Numbered from the stretch's first letter, positions 1-13,481 are shown. The stretch: 64,000 bases of DNA from Lutjanus erythropterus (GCA_020091685.1 CM034593.1:45853388-45917387), one strand, 5' to 3'. Program-made: numbers and translations. Notes: generated from the letters alone by a model not told the origin.

Positions 1-115
1 GCAGCCCATTCTAAATAACAGTGATTACTAAGATCATATGGGAGTGGACTAAACCATTTAGGATAAACAATGGCAACCTGCTGTTTTACCCACCTGTGGT
101 TAAAGCACAATGTAC

Positions 116-118
<3 letters not shown>

Positions 119-159
<41 letters not shown>
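119..159. repeat. (CA)n microsatellite
   Basis: About 20 uninterrupted CA units. Confidence 0.95.
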
Positions 160-161
<2 letters not shown>

Positions 162-480
162 AACAGCATGCACAAGCCCACAAAAATTTCTACTTTTTCA
201 GAGTCACATGATGAAAATATGCCAGTTTCATGGCACACAGAGATGTATTCATCAGGCACACACACAACTTTATCAAAGGGTGCCAAGCTGATAAATAACT
301 AGGTGAAAAAACAAAACATGCAAAACACACTCTCTGTCTGTATGAGAAGACTCATTTAGTTGTGTGTGAATGTCAGTCTCAGCCAGCATAGAGTAAGACC
401 GTGTGTGTATGTGCAAGATTATGTATATCATACACATTTACAGGATAAACATTAAAAATATATATATTTCTAATGTGACT

Positions 481-487
481 GTGTGTG

Positions 488-527
<40 letters not shown>

Positions 528-535
528 CGTGTGTG
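481..535. repeat. (GT)n microsatellite, interrupted
   Basis: GT repeat with scattered GC interruptions. Confidence 0.95.
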
Positions 536-539
536 GTGT

Positions 540-1412
540 CTACTAGTATTGTGACACAGCCACTTCCCTGAATCAGTCACACAGTTTCATTGGCTTAGGT
601 CCTAGCAACAGCTCAGCGACGCAGACAGCCATGCACACACAGACGTAACAGGTTTAGCTTTGTGAGGCTGATCTGTGGTTCAATACAAACTGCATGGCAG
701 TTAAAATACAATGATTGGCTTCATGTGAAAAGAGAGCGGGAGACAGAGACGTGAAGTGAAGCGAGAGAGAGGCAAGGTTTAGAATTATGCTACTGCATGA
801 CTACATAATGTTAAATACGAAGATACTGAATGAAATCAATATTTCAGTTGGTCCAGCGAAGAATATGAATACATATACATAAATACAAGCATAGGAAATG
901 ATAAGAACAATAGAAATATGAATATAAAGGATGTAAAATATGTGCATTACACTACATAGAAAAATAATATTAACAGTGTACATGAACAATAAAGTTGAAA
1001 TTTGAATTTGTTAAAATGCAACAATATAATAAATAAGTTGAAATGTACAGTATAAATGCAGTACTAATACCAGTGTATACCAGAGTATTTCACGGCTTAA
1101 TTATTGATGCACAGCCGAGTTACTGCACAAAATCATTCCACTATTAAGTCCATATTGCACCTTTAAAGATAAATTATTATAAATTTAATTATTAATCAAT
1201 TATAAGTTATAGTTCTCAACTCAAAGATGCACTCAATATATACTACTGAATATACTGTATGCATACTATACACCCCCACACCTTATAAAGACACCTGCAC
1301 ACATATATTATATACATACAGTTAGGAATATAAATATATAACATTGTCAGTTTCACACACACACTCACACGCTCTACTTCTAGGTTGGCTCACTGCCACA
1401 GCCTTAGGAGCC

Positions 1413-1454
<42 letters not shown>

Positions 1455-3530
1455 TTGACAGAGGAGCAAGAAGGAGGACTAATCACTTTTACCTTCTTCC
1501 CTTATTCAGAGGAGAGAAGAAGAGAATTAAAGAATAAAGATGGAGAAGATAATGGAGGACAGTGAGAAATAAAGATGAATAATCTTTTCAAGAGTAGAGA
1601 TAGAGGGAGCTCTTCAGTCATTACGGTGAAGAAGGCGCCACTGACTGTGACATAAGGTTTGTAAAACACTGTATTTGTTACAGTGTGTAGGAAAACGAGA
1701 GGTGAGTTCAACAGAAAGCTCTTATCTATGAGCACAACAAGCTTCTTACAGCAGTTAAACTCAAGTTAAGGAGGTTAGTCTAACCTTCAGGCAACATCTA
1801 ACTGATATATAACAAGGTTTATGTATTGCTGCAATTTTTTGCTGACACAGTGACCATGTGATACTGCCCATACAGAGAGGAGATCATGTTTAAAGACCAG
1901 TCACCCCTAAAACTCTGCAGGGTGTGTTTTATAATCTATAATAATCTATGATGACTTGCACATTAAATGTTTAAAAGAAATTTAATTTATGTTATGCTTA
2001 AAAGCAGCGTCCATCTATTGATTTTTACATGCTTTTTATTCTGTTTAGGGTGATGGTGTAGCTGATTTTAATCTCATCATTCAAAAGGTGGAATCTTGAG
2101 AGAATTTCTGCAATTTTCATGGCATTTTTTTTTTTAGGTACAAGTGGAATTCACAAGTGAGTCGTGCAAAGAGATGGGATTTTCTCCACATGCTGATAGC
2201 AATATACTATTTTATTCAAAATTAATTTAGAGTTTCGATATCAGACTGATATTTCATAAAATACATACCTAAGATTATTGCAAAGAAATTTATTTGTTCA
2301 CAATATCACAAATTGTTGGCAGCTGTATTATTAATATTTTCTAAATATTTTGGGTCGTCTAACACGTTGACGTTGCTGCTGATTTGTGACCTCAAACCCT
2401 GTGAAAGTGGTCTCTTAACTCTTCAGTAACATTTTTGTGAATGAACGTAACAGCTCACAGGTCACGCAACAGGCCCCTTATAAGGGGCACATATTGAAAT
2501 AATGAAATCTCACAAACCTCATGAACAGGTGATATTCACTGGACAGAAATGAGCAATTTACAACAACATTTGTGAAGTTAAGAGAAATAAGTGAATCAGG
2601 TGTGGAACACGTCAGCTAACCTCAGAAAAAAGCAAGAGAACAGATACTGAACTTTTGGGAGGCCCACCCAGGTAAATTAAGAGCCAACCAAGATATTTAT
2701 GTTGACCCATTTTTTTTTATATTTCGAGAGAACAATGTCCATCCCCAGGGGTTCCCTGTGGCTTTGACAAAAAAGTGTATGGAAAATCCATTACTTTTTA
2801 ATTTTACACAGGCGTACTTTCAAGTGATTCTCACATTCTTCAACTGAAGAAATCCATAGCCTGTGCATCAAATAAAAAAAAAGTTTTAACATATGAAATG
2901 TGCATCATAGCCTTTGTCTCTAGCTTGGCACCTTTTCCCTTAAATTTTGCTGGTCTTTTGCTAGTCTTAAGTGTCCCTGGATGTAAAATCCAAAAAAAGA
3001 AAAGTCTCTGAGGAAAGTAAGTAAATTAATAGATGCAGCTTCAGAGTTTTTTTTTTCTTTTTGGGCAAAAATGGCTCCTTTGAAAAAGGTTGCAGACCCC
3101 TGAACTACAGTGAACACTCTCCCCTTGCTCTGCCGTCAGCTGTTCAATCTGCTGCTGTGATTTACTGACAATCACAAATGCTGTCCACAGAAACACAGAC
3201 AGACAGAGTCTCCTGTTTAATGTATATGCCTATTTATGCTGTTGTTCTGTAACAGCTTGTAAGTGCATCTGGTTTGTGCCGATGTCATTCGGTACCACGT
3301 TGGTTTGAACGGTTTTAATAGTCTGCATCATAAACAACAAGCCTCCTCCACATGCAGCTCACCTGTTGCTGTGAAAACAGGGTCACGGGTGAAGAAGTTG
3401 TGTTTTTGTGGAAGACTGTATAAAACATGCTGATGAAGAAAGTAAACAGAACACTGAACAAGGACAGAGCAACAGAGAGCGGTGTGATGAGGTGAACAAA
3501 CACCCTGGTGTGTGTGCCATAAAAGAACAG
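540..3530. other. non-coding part of intron 4
   Basis: AT-rich sequence with a few poly-A/T runs and one GT repeat. No gene, exon or named repeat recognised. Confidence 0.6.
1414..1450. repeat. (GT)n microsatellite
   Basis: About 18 GT units. Confidence 0.95.
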
Positions 3531-3537
3531 AGGTGCT

Positions 3538-3538
<1 letters not shown>

Positions 3539-3583
<45 letters not shown>
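3539..3583. repeat. (GT)n microsatellite
   Basis: About 22 uninterrupted GT units. Confidence 0.95.
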
Positions 3584-3586
<3 letters not shown>

Positions 3587-4354
3587 ATGGATCGAGATGG
3601 GAAAAGCACGGTGAGCAGATAAAAGTGGTTTGTGACTTAACACTAAAATAAAGTGGAAAATGAAGTAAACTTAAAATGGCAAAAAAGAAATAACCTATTA
3701 AAAATAGGGTAATTCTAAAGTTCTAGGGCTCCTCAGAGCAACTCTCTCACTCTGGTTTTGCATGAGGCCAATAAAAACTGTTTGATACTAAAATAATATC
3801 AATACTGACATTTTAAGATGGAAAATTACTTGGTTTATTTTACATATTTCTCAGATCCAAAAGCAAAGGTTGAGAAACTTTAACCATATCTCATCTGGGA
3901 TTGCCTTGCCAAAGGAAATCTGGTCACAATATACCTCAGTTCGAGGTCAGATTCAGTCATATTGACCTGAGCTGTAATGTGACCACATGATGAGAAGAAC
4001 AGACTGAAACTATTCCAGGTTATTTAAATCAACTAGTGAAAATGCTTCACAGGAAATGAAAACACACTCTCCTTCTTTCTTCCTCTCTTTCGTTCTCTGT
4101 GTCTCATATACAGAGACAGACTGTAAAGCTGTTACCAGAAGCTGGAGGGAGTGTGTGTTTCGTGTGTGGGTTCATAAACAAATAGAAGGTTTCAATTAGA
4201 GGCCTTACAGTCCAGGACCAGCTGTGTGTCTGTGTGCATGCGTGTGTGTGTGTGATCATCATGACTATGAGAACATGGCATGATTGAATCCAGCTGGTAA
4301 TGATATTTGCTGGTTTGCTTTTTCTATACAGAGGAGTTCCCCCATCTCACAGCA

Positions 4355-4356
<2 letters not shown>

Positions 4357-4410
<54 letters not shown>
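4357..4410. repeat. (CA)n microsatellite
   Basis: 27 uninterrupted CA units, among the longest pure CA runs in the window. Confidence 0.95.
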
Positions 4411-4412
<2 letters not shown>

Positions 4413-4689
4413 TTTGGCTTGCTTCATATAACACAATACAAAGAGGGCGCTGTTCATCCAGCTCAAACTGAGCTTGAGCTTTCAGAGTTTCTTCTTGACT
4501 GAGGATTGTGAAAGAAGTGTAAAGCTCAGAAAAAAGCAATACCAACATTTTTTTCTCTTGCAGGAGGATGAGACAGGAAGCAAGGGGATTTGAGGATTTT
4601 GCAGTAAGTTTAGTAAGGTAGTACTGTTCATTTAGCAATATTATGCTCATGCTTGCATTAAGAAAAGTGAAAAGCTTAAGCCCTTCTAG

Positions 4690-4916
4690 CAGAGCTGGGT
4701 AGTGGCACTCAATACTTTAAATGTATTGACTGAAATAACCCAATGCCAAGTAGTATCAAAACTATTCCCATCGAATGATACCTGCATTCAATCCTTTTTT
4801 AACCCTAGAAAAAAATTAAATTTGTAAGATTCTGCTCAAGCCAATAAGTTAAAAAAAACTACTGGTACTGGTATTGGTACTCGTATCAGTTTTTTTTTAA
4901 ATGATACCCAGCCCTC
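4690..4916. mobile_element. hAT-like MITE
   Basis: A 227-bp block with ends CAGAGCTGGGTA and TACCCAGCCCTC. It is flanked by CCTTCTAG (4682-4689) and CCTAGTAG (4917-4924), an 8-bp target duplication with 6 of 8 bases matching. The interior has A-runs and repeated GGTACTGGTA/GTATCAGT motifs. Non-coding. Confidence 0.7.
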
Positions 4917-5932
4917 CCTAGTAGTGACCTGTAGTGGTTCTAATGTCCATTACATTATATTGTCCCCAAATGCAAAAAAAAAATATTATAATTAGATTCT
5001 GGTATGTCTTAAATAACCATGGATACTTTGACCTGATGATGGCTCGAGATGAACCACTGAGAATCATCCTCTGGGGACCATGAAATCTAGCACTCATACT
5101 GTGAGTAGGTGTATATCAGGGTTCTAAAACTTAATACTGAAAGGTCTGCATGTAATTTTAATTGGGAGACAGAGGTCTGGAACGACTTGTGATAATAAAA
5201 TGTCATTTAAGCAGCATACAAGCAACTAATTAATGTCACATGACAGGCTAGCATGAAACCGAGGCAGAAATGGCTGATGGCTAATGACATGTACTCCATT
5301 TATTTCTGACTCAGGCTTCTTACAACTACATTTAAAGTAGCTGTAAAAATCATGTCCAGACTCAACAGTTCCCACCAAGAGCAAGTACTAAGGCAACTGT
5401 GCCTTTGTACTTAGTTACTCTTGGGGGCGAGGAAAAACGTCCTTCTAACAGAGAAAAACCCGAAGTAGATTCAGACTCCTTTTTGATGGTAGGCAGCCAT
5501 CTGCACATTAAATCCACATTCATGTGGGGACAGGATCACTGTGAATGATCTCCAGTTACTGCACAGTGCTGCAGTTACACTATATATTCAATATATCAAT
5601 AGGAAATTTATTTCAAAATAGAAAATATTGCACTTCATAACATGTATTCATAAGAGGAGGTATGGGCTGGTTGTGGATGGATCCAGACTTTGAGAAATCC
5701 TGGTGAATATAATATACTAGTTTTGAGGTATCTTGTCACAAACCAAAGTGTTGATTAAAGGTCAGGTATTTTATTTTGGGGCATTTTGAGGTTTTTATCA
5801 TTCTGTTGCTTCCCAGTAGTATTCATTGTGTATTCAGTTCCAAACATTCAAATTTTGGTCCAAGTACGAGTTTTCTGCACATTGCTATACAAACCCTCAA
5901 GGCTGAAGGAGCAACATGTAAAATATGACCAC

Positions 5933-6320
5933 TAGAGACGCAGCAATTTCAATTTTCTTGGCCAATTCCGATTTCTGACCTGCCGATTCTGATTTTGGAC
6001 GATTTCAATTTTCAGTCTCTCGAAGAACTGTAATAATTCACGAACATTTTTGCAACTTTTCTTGTAAAAACAGCCCGGCCATATTATAGTTTTATATTAA
6101 GATTATGAATATGGGGAATGCGATCTTGCATTGCAAGCATGTGTCTGAGTTTGTGTAGCTGTGATCAGCGCTGTGGTGAGTGTGATATCACAGTCAGTTT
6201 GTCTGATGCATGTATGACATGACCATCGTGTAGAACACGTGTGTGAGAATGATGGACACAGAATTGGATACGTGACGCTGACAGGCCTATCACTGGTTAG
6301 GGCAGATCGGTGCATCCCTG
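5933..6320. mobile_element. hAT-like MITE
   Basis: A 388-bp block with imperfect inverted ends TAGAGACGCAGCAAT and ATCGGTGCATCCCTG. It is flanked by ATGACCAC (5925-5932) and ATGTCCAC (6321-6328), an 8-bp duplication with 7 of 8 bases matching. Ends reading AGGGATGCACCGAT are typical of fish hAT elements. Non-coding. Confidence 0.75.
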
Positions 6321-6324
6321 ATGT

Positions 6325-7058
6325 CCACCTGTCAACATTAACTCCAAACAAACAGGGGACAGTGTATCACCAGAGTAACCGTTAACTTTTGCTCACTACA
6401 CTGTCTATTGTAACTCTCTTTGGCTGTAGAACGTGTACTAGCTGTTGTTAGCTCAGTTAGCTGTGTAGCTAAAGGCCCTACTATGACTGGAGTCTGAACG
6501 CACCTGCAGCTCAGAGCATCCGGGGAGTGTTTGTGATTACACTGTGGGAAACTGAACCGGGCTTAGCAGCCTCTAAGGCTGAACTGGGTCCAGACACGGT
6601 CTCTGAGACCTACAGGGACCAGGTGGACAACAGGGAATGCTGTACCAAGCTGTACCAATCAGGACTCTGACTCCAGAGACGATAAACATGGCAGGCAGGG
6701 ACAGGAGAAATGCGAAGCTGAGAGAAATGCGAGGGAGGTCTGGCATCAGAAAGGCAGAGAGGAGCCACAATACTTTCACATCTAACGCAGTGGATTAAGG
6801 ATTTATTTTCAACCAAACCAGAGCTGGTGACTCTTGAACAGTGGAGAGACTAACCAAGACTTTCTGAGAGTTTTATTTTGTTTCTGTTGAGACTGCTTTT
6901 TGTAATAACCGTGTGGGCATTACCATGTTAAAAAGAAAGACGACAGACTCACCCTTTAACTGGAAACATCGACCTAACAGTGCCACTAGAGGTGAAACTA
7001 TGAATATCATGGTCCATCATCATTTACAAGAAACATTTGTGAACTTTCCACCTCTGTC

Positions 7059-7060
<2 letters not shown>
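6325..7060. other. non-coding part of intron 4, moderately GC-rich
   Basis: The stretch 6480-6780 is somewhat richer in GC, with two overlapping minus-strand frames (6573-6816) of no recognised family. It may be part of an unrecognised repeat. Confidence 0.45.

Positions 7061-7064
<4 letters not shown>

Positions 7065-7117
<53 letters not shown>
7065..7117. repeat. (GT)n microsatellite
   Basis: About 26 uninterrupted GT units. Confidence 0.95.
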
Positions 7118-7118
<1 letters not shown>

Positions 7119-7289
7119 AAAGAGAGAGATGCACAATGGCAGGTGGTAAATACAGTAATACTGTTACCTTATATCTATTACACACACACATACAGGGGCA
7201 CGGCCCATATTAAGTTACAATGTAGAAGAAGGCTGAACAAGTATAAGCGGATTACAAATACCTTGAGTGTGCAATATGAAGGAGATAAG

Positions 7290-7395
7290 ACCTGAGAGAG
7301 TGGGGTGGTGGTGGTGATGGAGGGGGGGTGATGGAGAGAGGGGGCCGAGAGGGGGAGACAGAGAGAAAGAAAGAGGTAGAGTAATAGAAAGTGGA
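7290..7395. repeat. purine-rich (GGA/GA) stretch
   Basis: Almost purely purine on the plus strand, with G-runs of 4 to 7 bases (GGGGTGGTGGTGG, GGAGGGGGGG, GAGGGGG). Low complexity, no coding evidence. Confidence 0.75.
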
Positions 7396-8137
7396 TGACT
7401 CATTCATGAGAAATGTTTCACCTTCCTTTCACACAAGCTTTAGATTTTTTTTTCCGCTCCTTCCCGTTCTTCCCTCACTCTCTCCTTTGTTCTCTCCTTC
7501 TCGATGATGTGATTAGTTAAAAGCCTCCATCCCCTCATCACACTGATGGAGAGGGAAGCGGGGAGGGCTGCACATGCATGGCACTGTGCATGTGTGAGTG
7601 TGTTTGGCAACCTTCTATTGCTCAAACCACTAACCTGTCATTTCGCACACACAAACACACACACACACACACTCACACACACAGTTCTATAGTAGGCAGG
7701 CAGGTTTGTAAATGTCAAGAGGGCTCTTATCTCTCAAGCAGCTCTGGAAAACCTTCCTTAACAACATTTTATATTAATAACATATGTTAATAAGTCATGA
7801 GAACAGTATGAAGACTTCGAGTGCTGCTTCTGATTTAACTTTTAAATTGTTTGTTGGCTGGTTGCACTTGTCTGGTGATGATGAGCTCCCTTTCAGTTAG
7901 TTGATTTTATTGGCTAAGTTGAAGAGGAAATTCATCACTTTTATGTGGCTGTTCAGTCAGTGTTGATGGTAAATGTAGTCACTTGAAGTAAAAAATTCCT
8001 CAGGAGGAGACAGCTGAGTTTTCCTGCTCACCGAGCCAAGCTACATCTACCGGTATGCATTGCGTGCAAGCTCCAACACCCATGCCCATGTTGCCACATA
8101 TCATCACCCTAGTCTGTAACTATTCAGCCCATCCTAA

Positions 8138-8176
8138 AAAACAAACAAACAAACAAACAAACAAACAAACAAACAA
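8138..8176. repeat. (AAAC)n microsatellite
   Basis: About nine AAAC units followed by a poly-A run. Confidence 0.9.
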
Positions 8177-8394
8177 CAAAAAAAAAAAAATGTGCATGTT
8201 GGTCTTAAGTACAAGCAGCATATTACAACTGATATGTCTGTTTATTGTTAGGCAGCGCCCCATAGTGGACATAGTAAACATGACAGGATAGGTAAATGGA
8301 GCTAGAAAGTCCTCATTTGAAGTAGGTGGGGCAGATGAATGGCTCAACAAACAGGACTTTCACCTTGGAGACCAGGGTAGGAGTCCAATGTGGA

Positions 8395-8800
8395 ACAAAA
8401 AGTAAACATAGAGTTATTTAAAGTTTTGAAAAACTTAAAATTAGGTTAGGAAAGTAACGTCTGCCGTGACACTTTTGTTGTCACTTCAGCCATGTCAAAT
8501 ACATAATTAATTAATTATTTTAACCCAAACCACAATCTTCTTCTCAACCCAACCAAGTAGTTGCATTGTCTAAATTTAACCAAATAATTTTTGTGCCTAA
8601 ACCTAACCAAACATGATGTAAACTACGTCACTTCTGTCACGTGACATACATAACATAATTATTTTAACCCAAACCATGATCTTTTCCTAACTTTAACTAA
8701 GACATTTTATTACCTAAACCTAACCAAGTAGTTTTTGTGCCTGACCATAACCAAACAGCGACCATTTTACAACATCTGTAATATATATGATTTTGGGATT
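8395..8800 (+). repeat. family-A dispersed repeat, copy 1 (two internal units)
   Basis: Two related units of about 140 bp share TTATTTTAACCCAAACCA, CTAAACCTAACCAA and the AAGTAGTTTTTGTGCC motif (unit starts near 8510 and 8655). The family is common in perciform fish. I cannot name its class. Confidence 0.6.
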
Positions 8801-10854
8801 TACAATCGACCTAGTCTGGTGTTTCGATTTGACAGTGTGTTGAACTATTACCTTACATAGTGTTAGGTGACAAAAATACTCATTTAGCACAGCCCCAGGC
8901 TACCCAGTAGTAGTTCTTCCTCAACACCAGTGACATCACTGTGACATCACTGGATGCAGGTAGAACAACACACTTATTATCAGGAGAACTCAGCTTTCTT
9001 GGTCAATACAGCAACACTGAGGAATTCATTGCTTTAATTGATTACCTTTGCCATCAACACAGACTGGACATCTGGTGAAATGTAGTCAATCTTCCACTTA
9101 CAGCTTTCTATAATGGTGCTTAATTGTTTCACAGATCAGAGTAATGACTTTAGTTTGTCTTGTTTTACCAGTCAGAGATCGGTTACTGGCTGTTTATTGC
9201 TTCCCAGCCAACACCCCACTAGGAGCCTTTAAGATGGAACGATAAAGGTTTTATTGCCCCCCAGTAAAAATGGATGGGCATATCTGGGGATGATAGGGTT
9301 TGTTGATCAATATCTATGACTCAGTAATTACTTTGTGTTTAAATAAGTGGCATACAAAATTTGTTTAGCCTGTAACTGCCCAGAACCCTGTAATTCACAT
9401 CACAGTGTTGCAGTTGCTTACACTACAAGACACGGCACACCACGTTGCCACTTTGTTAAATGAAAACACTCAAAGCAGACAGAACAGTGCTGTGTGATAG
9501 CTGTTTTGCTCAGGCTGCAGGGAAATTAGATTTGTTTCTCAAATCAGATATTTAAGAAAGACTGTATCACTGTTATTTGCAAGTGATCACATCGGATTTC
9601 TGTGTCCAGACATCACCAACCAATCTGCGTGGGTTTCTGTGGTAACGATGTAGGCATCAGTAACTACATATGCTGGTGAGGCGGCCTTCCAATGCTTGGA
9701 TGTACTACTGTCACACTGGAATTGACGTTGTTGTGTGTTGCACTGTGACTGATACAAAAGACACTTCAACGTACCAATTTAAATGCCCAGACCATCTAGA
9801 CTGAGATGCATCTGTAGAAATACGACTGGAATAACTTTAATTGTGGCTTGGATCCAATTTGCCAAAGTGGGATTTCATGTATTTCTTTTTTTTTCTGTCC
9901 TGACTTTCTAAAATGAGGTGAGTGAGGACTAATCTGGATATGCTAGCACATTTCTATGATAAAAGGAAAACATCAATCTTGGCCAAGGACCTTTGAGATG
10001 TGACAAGTTCTGTGATGTTTAAGATTTTAATGGTAAACTGTTGTATGTTTCTGTCTGACTGAATTGGATTAATTGAAAACTGTCATTTTCATGTTTGTAT
10101 TTATAGGGCAAATTTGAAAATCAAAAGAAAATCAAGTTTCAGTGTTGCACTGGTATTGAACACGACTTCAACTTTTAAGGGCTCCTGCAATGGAACTCAT
10201 CAGGTATGTTTGGGAAAAGCATCCTGGACCAGTTGTGGTCGCATATAAATGTGATGCACCACAAAAAATTTATGACACTTTTTGCTTTTCATGGTCCCTT
10301 TAACATACAGCACCATTAACTGAGACAGACTCTGGTTGGGTCTGAAGCATAGTGGATGGCTCAAAGCATATTGCTGAGGGTTGCTGATGCTGGTTGCACC
10401 CCCTAACAAACAGCTAAACAGTGGGAAATAAAACTGCACCAAAAGCCTGCAGCATGACCAGGAGGGGTTGGGATTTTAAGTTTAGACATATTGTTTCTTT
10501 CATTTGAAAATATAAGTGTTTTTGAAACTTTGCCTTTTGCGTTTTTAAAATTTTTTGACCAGCCACTGTACAACAGCATGTTCCCCTTCGTGTTCACTTT
10601 GTTAGGTTCATCGGGTTTGCCCACTTTTATTCAGATTATGTTAAGTTGTTAGAGCCTGGGTTTAGTTGTGTTTAGCTGACCTCTTTTGCTTATTTTGTGA
10701 ATAGTTTTCCTCATTTGGGTAAATAAAGCTGTATTTTATAAAGCTCTTGGTGTTCAGTAAGTAACACTGCTGAAAACGGTGAGGTCTGTGAAGTATCTGG
10801 ACCAACCAGGACATTGTTTCTGGGAAGAGATGTTGCTGTTTAATTTCATGAAGT

Positions 10855-11010
10855 CATTTTTCATTGTTTTGAGCACCACAAACTAAATATAATTACCTCT
10901 AATCATCTGGGCTGGAGGCAGAACTCTCAGGTCAAATAAAAACAAAGCTATCGGCACGGCGGGATGCTGTTCTTTATAAATTCTGGTGAGCAGAGCCCTT
11001 AGTAACAATT
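10855..11010. promoter_or_regulatory. possible conserved non-coding block in intron 4
   Basis: Non-repetitive sequence with ATTACCTCTAATCATCTG, CAGGTCAAATAAAAACAAAG and CTTTATAAATTC motifs (homeodomain-, nuclear-receptor- and Fox/MEF-like). Impression by eye. Confidence 0.22.
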
Positions 11011-11719
11011 TTGGAATGAGAGTTATGTCAGTTAGAAGGTTCTCTGAGGACTGCTTGTACTTTGGTGGATTTGAAGCGATATCTGATATGTAAATATCAG
11101 AATAATAAATAAATAAACTTCTGAGATAAAGAAGTTCTGTCTCCTAAAGACAAATCAAATCCTGCCACTATGAAGACTCAAAATCCATTTTATTTGACAA
11201 AATCAAAATCTAGTCTTTCTCTCAGTTTCTTCCATTCCAGAATGGCATGCACACATGTGGGCTGATGGAGGCAGGTAAAAATAACAGGGTGTTTAATTAT
11301 TAAACTGACAATTCTCTCCTCCCGCCATTCATGACCTTCCATATGTTGTCATTTAATAACCAGCACTTAGAGACACACGTGTTCATGTATGACAATCCCC
11401 TGCAAAAACTGAAGATGAGCCGTTGCACTATTAGTGGGATGAAGGTGCAAAAGAAGGGAAAATATACATATTTACAGATTTTTGGCTATGAGATATTACT
11501 GACATTATTCCACTATCAGTCTTTCTGAAACATGTCTTTATTTTTTGGTCTAAATGTACTTGTTTACATGATGCCGCTCTGTGTATTACGGTAAAGCTCT
11601 ACAGAGGAGAATCAGTGAAAGAGAGGGAACAATACTAAATGTCGTTTTAAGCTGGCTTGTCTGAGAGACAGACAGACTGGCCTACCCACTCAACAGGCCT
11701 GCATACACACACACTTCAT

Positions 11720-11772
<53 letters not shown>

Positions 11773-11783
11773 ACACACACACA
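11720..11783. repeat. (CA)n microsatellite
   Basis: Long CA repeat with one CC interruption near 11771. A GT repeat follows 150 bp downstream, giving an inverted CA/GT pair. Confidence 0.95.
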
Positions 11784-11929
11784 GTCAGCTAAACAGCCTT
11801 TGTTAGTGTCATAATCACATTTAGTAGAAGCCATATGACACTAGAAATAGCTGCAAGGACAGACAAGGCGATGTGAGAGTGTGAGTTTGTATGTGACTAA
11901 GAGAGATGAAAATAAGGAGAAAACAAGGC

Positions 11930-11943
11930 TGTGTGTGTGTGTG

Positions 11944-11984
<41 letters not shown>
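11930..11984. repeat. (GT)n microsatellite
   Basis: GT repeat with one TT interruption, the inverted counterpart of the CA tract at 11720. Confidence 0.95.
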
Positions 11985-11986
<2 letters not shown>

Positions 11987-12807
11987 CCTGGGTATGTGAA
12001 GTTTCTCAGTAAAATCACCCATATGCTGAGGTCAGCCGCACTATCACTAGCTTTCCAGACACTTTTGGGCAGCCTAGCATGTGTGTGTGTTTGTGGGAAG
12101 GAGAGAAACAGAGGGAGGTGGGGTGACACATTCATAGAGTGGTGGTTATTTATCCATTTACAGTGAAAATCTGTACTTCTTTATGTAATTAGTGCATTGG
12201 ATTCAAGTCACCTTTTCCTCAAAAAAATCTAATTCATGTGTTTGTAGCAAATGCTCCCTTGCTTCCTATTGGTTGTTAGATGTGTCAGTCTGACACGGTT
12301 CTTTTACAGCCTGTGCTAGATGCATGAAGAGGCACAGTAAAGCCCAACATATGTATGTTGTAGGACCTTTGATGAAGAGCTGCTTCTAACAAATGAAAGA
12401 ACACACAGAAACACAGAGAAAACTGACTGATGTTTTTCCAAATGAATTTGTTAATTTGCTGTTGGTCTCTATCTGATTATAAGCATACTTTACAGGGTTC
12501 GTGGCGCTCGCTGTGGTGTTCTTAAAAAGGTTTAAAAAGGTCTTTTAAAAAAGTGCTTTTTTAAAAATAGATACATTACATTTCATGTCTATCATAAATT
12601 TTTTAAAAAGCTTTTAATAACAAACTTGATCCTCAGAAAATAATAAAGTTAGCTAATGGGCTCAGAGTTATATACATAAAGACCCTTGCTTCTTTTTTAG
12701 TTCCCTTGTTTCCTGTTGGTTTGAGTGCCGGTGGCCTGTATTGCAGAAGGGGTAAAGGTTAGTTAATGCTTAAATGAATCCCACTAGAAAAAAAGGGCCT
12801 CCAGTAA

Positions 12808-12835
12808 ACACACACACACACACACACACACACAC
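12808..12835. repeat. (CA)n microsatellite
   Basis: About 14 CA units. Confidence 0.92.
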
Positions 12836-12854
12836 CTGTCCCTCCTATACAATA

Positions 12855-12980
12855 AACAATTTACTTTCCAACTCCCTCTGCAGTGCATTTAATTATCTCT
12901 GTTAGCACAGGCACAATTGATGTGCCACCATGGTACTGTAATTGCTGACAAATCACATTGGTCAAAGTGACAGAATTCCT
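12855..12980. promoter_or_regulatory. possible conserved non-coding block in intron 4
   Basis: Balanced, non-repetitive sequence with TTTAATTATC, CACAATTGATGTG (E-box-like CAATTG) and GTAATTGCTGACAAATCAC motifs. It directly follows a CA repeat. Texture only; conservation not tested. Confidence 0.22.
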
Positions 12981-13273
12981 TCATGATGAGGGACTGAATG
13001 TTAGTGGTCACCAGGGATGAACCTACTGTACGGCCACATCAGCACAAAAAAACATCGTCTCAGACAGTTTTTCATCCTCATGTTGGTCCTCGTGTGTAAT
13101 GAACACATTAAACATAAAGAAAGTACAGTGAGAACTATTACAACATGAATGAAGAGCATCAAAGGAAATGTGTGCAGCTTTGTGTAAAAGCCGTGTCAGT
13201 AAGAAGGAAGCAGTGAGAGAGGAAAAGAGGCCACAGCGGCACTGTCCTAATGATGTAAAGAGTAGAAAGGACA

Positions 13274-13314
13274 AAGAGAGAGAGAGAGAGAGAGAGAGAG
13301 GAAGGAAGGAAGGA
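13274..13314. repeat. (AG)n then (GGAA)n microsatellite
   Basis: AG repeat passing into three GGAA units. The surrounding 13200-13360 is purine-rich and generates a spurious 191-codon minus-strand frame. Confidence 0.9.
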
Positions 13315-13481
13315 GTGAAGGAGTGACTGAGAGAGAGAGGGGGGCAGATAGAGAGAGCAGGCGAGTGGTAATGTCCTAATGATGTAGTGGCTGTCAGAGC
13401 ATTTGCTTCAGAGGCCAAATGATCCTGTAAGAACAGCACAGCTATTGATCCAGCTATTACACACAACCACATACTAATGAT

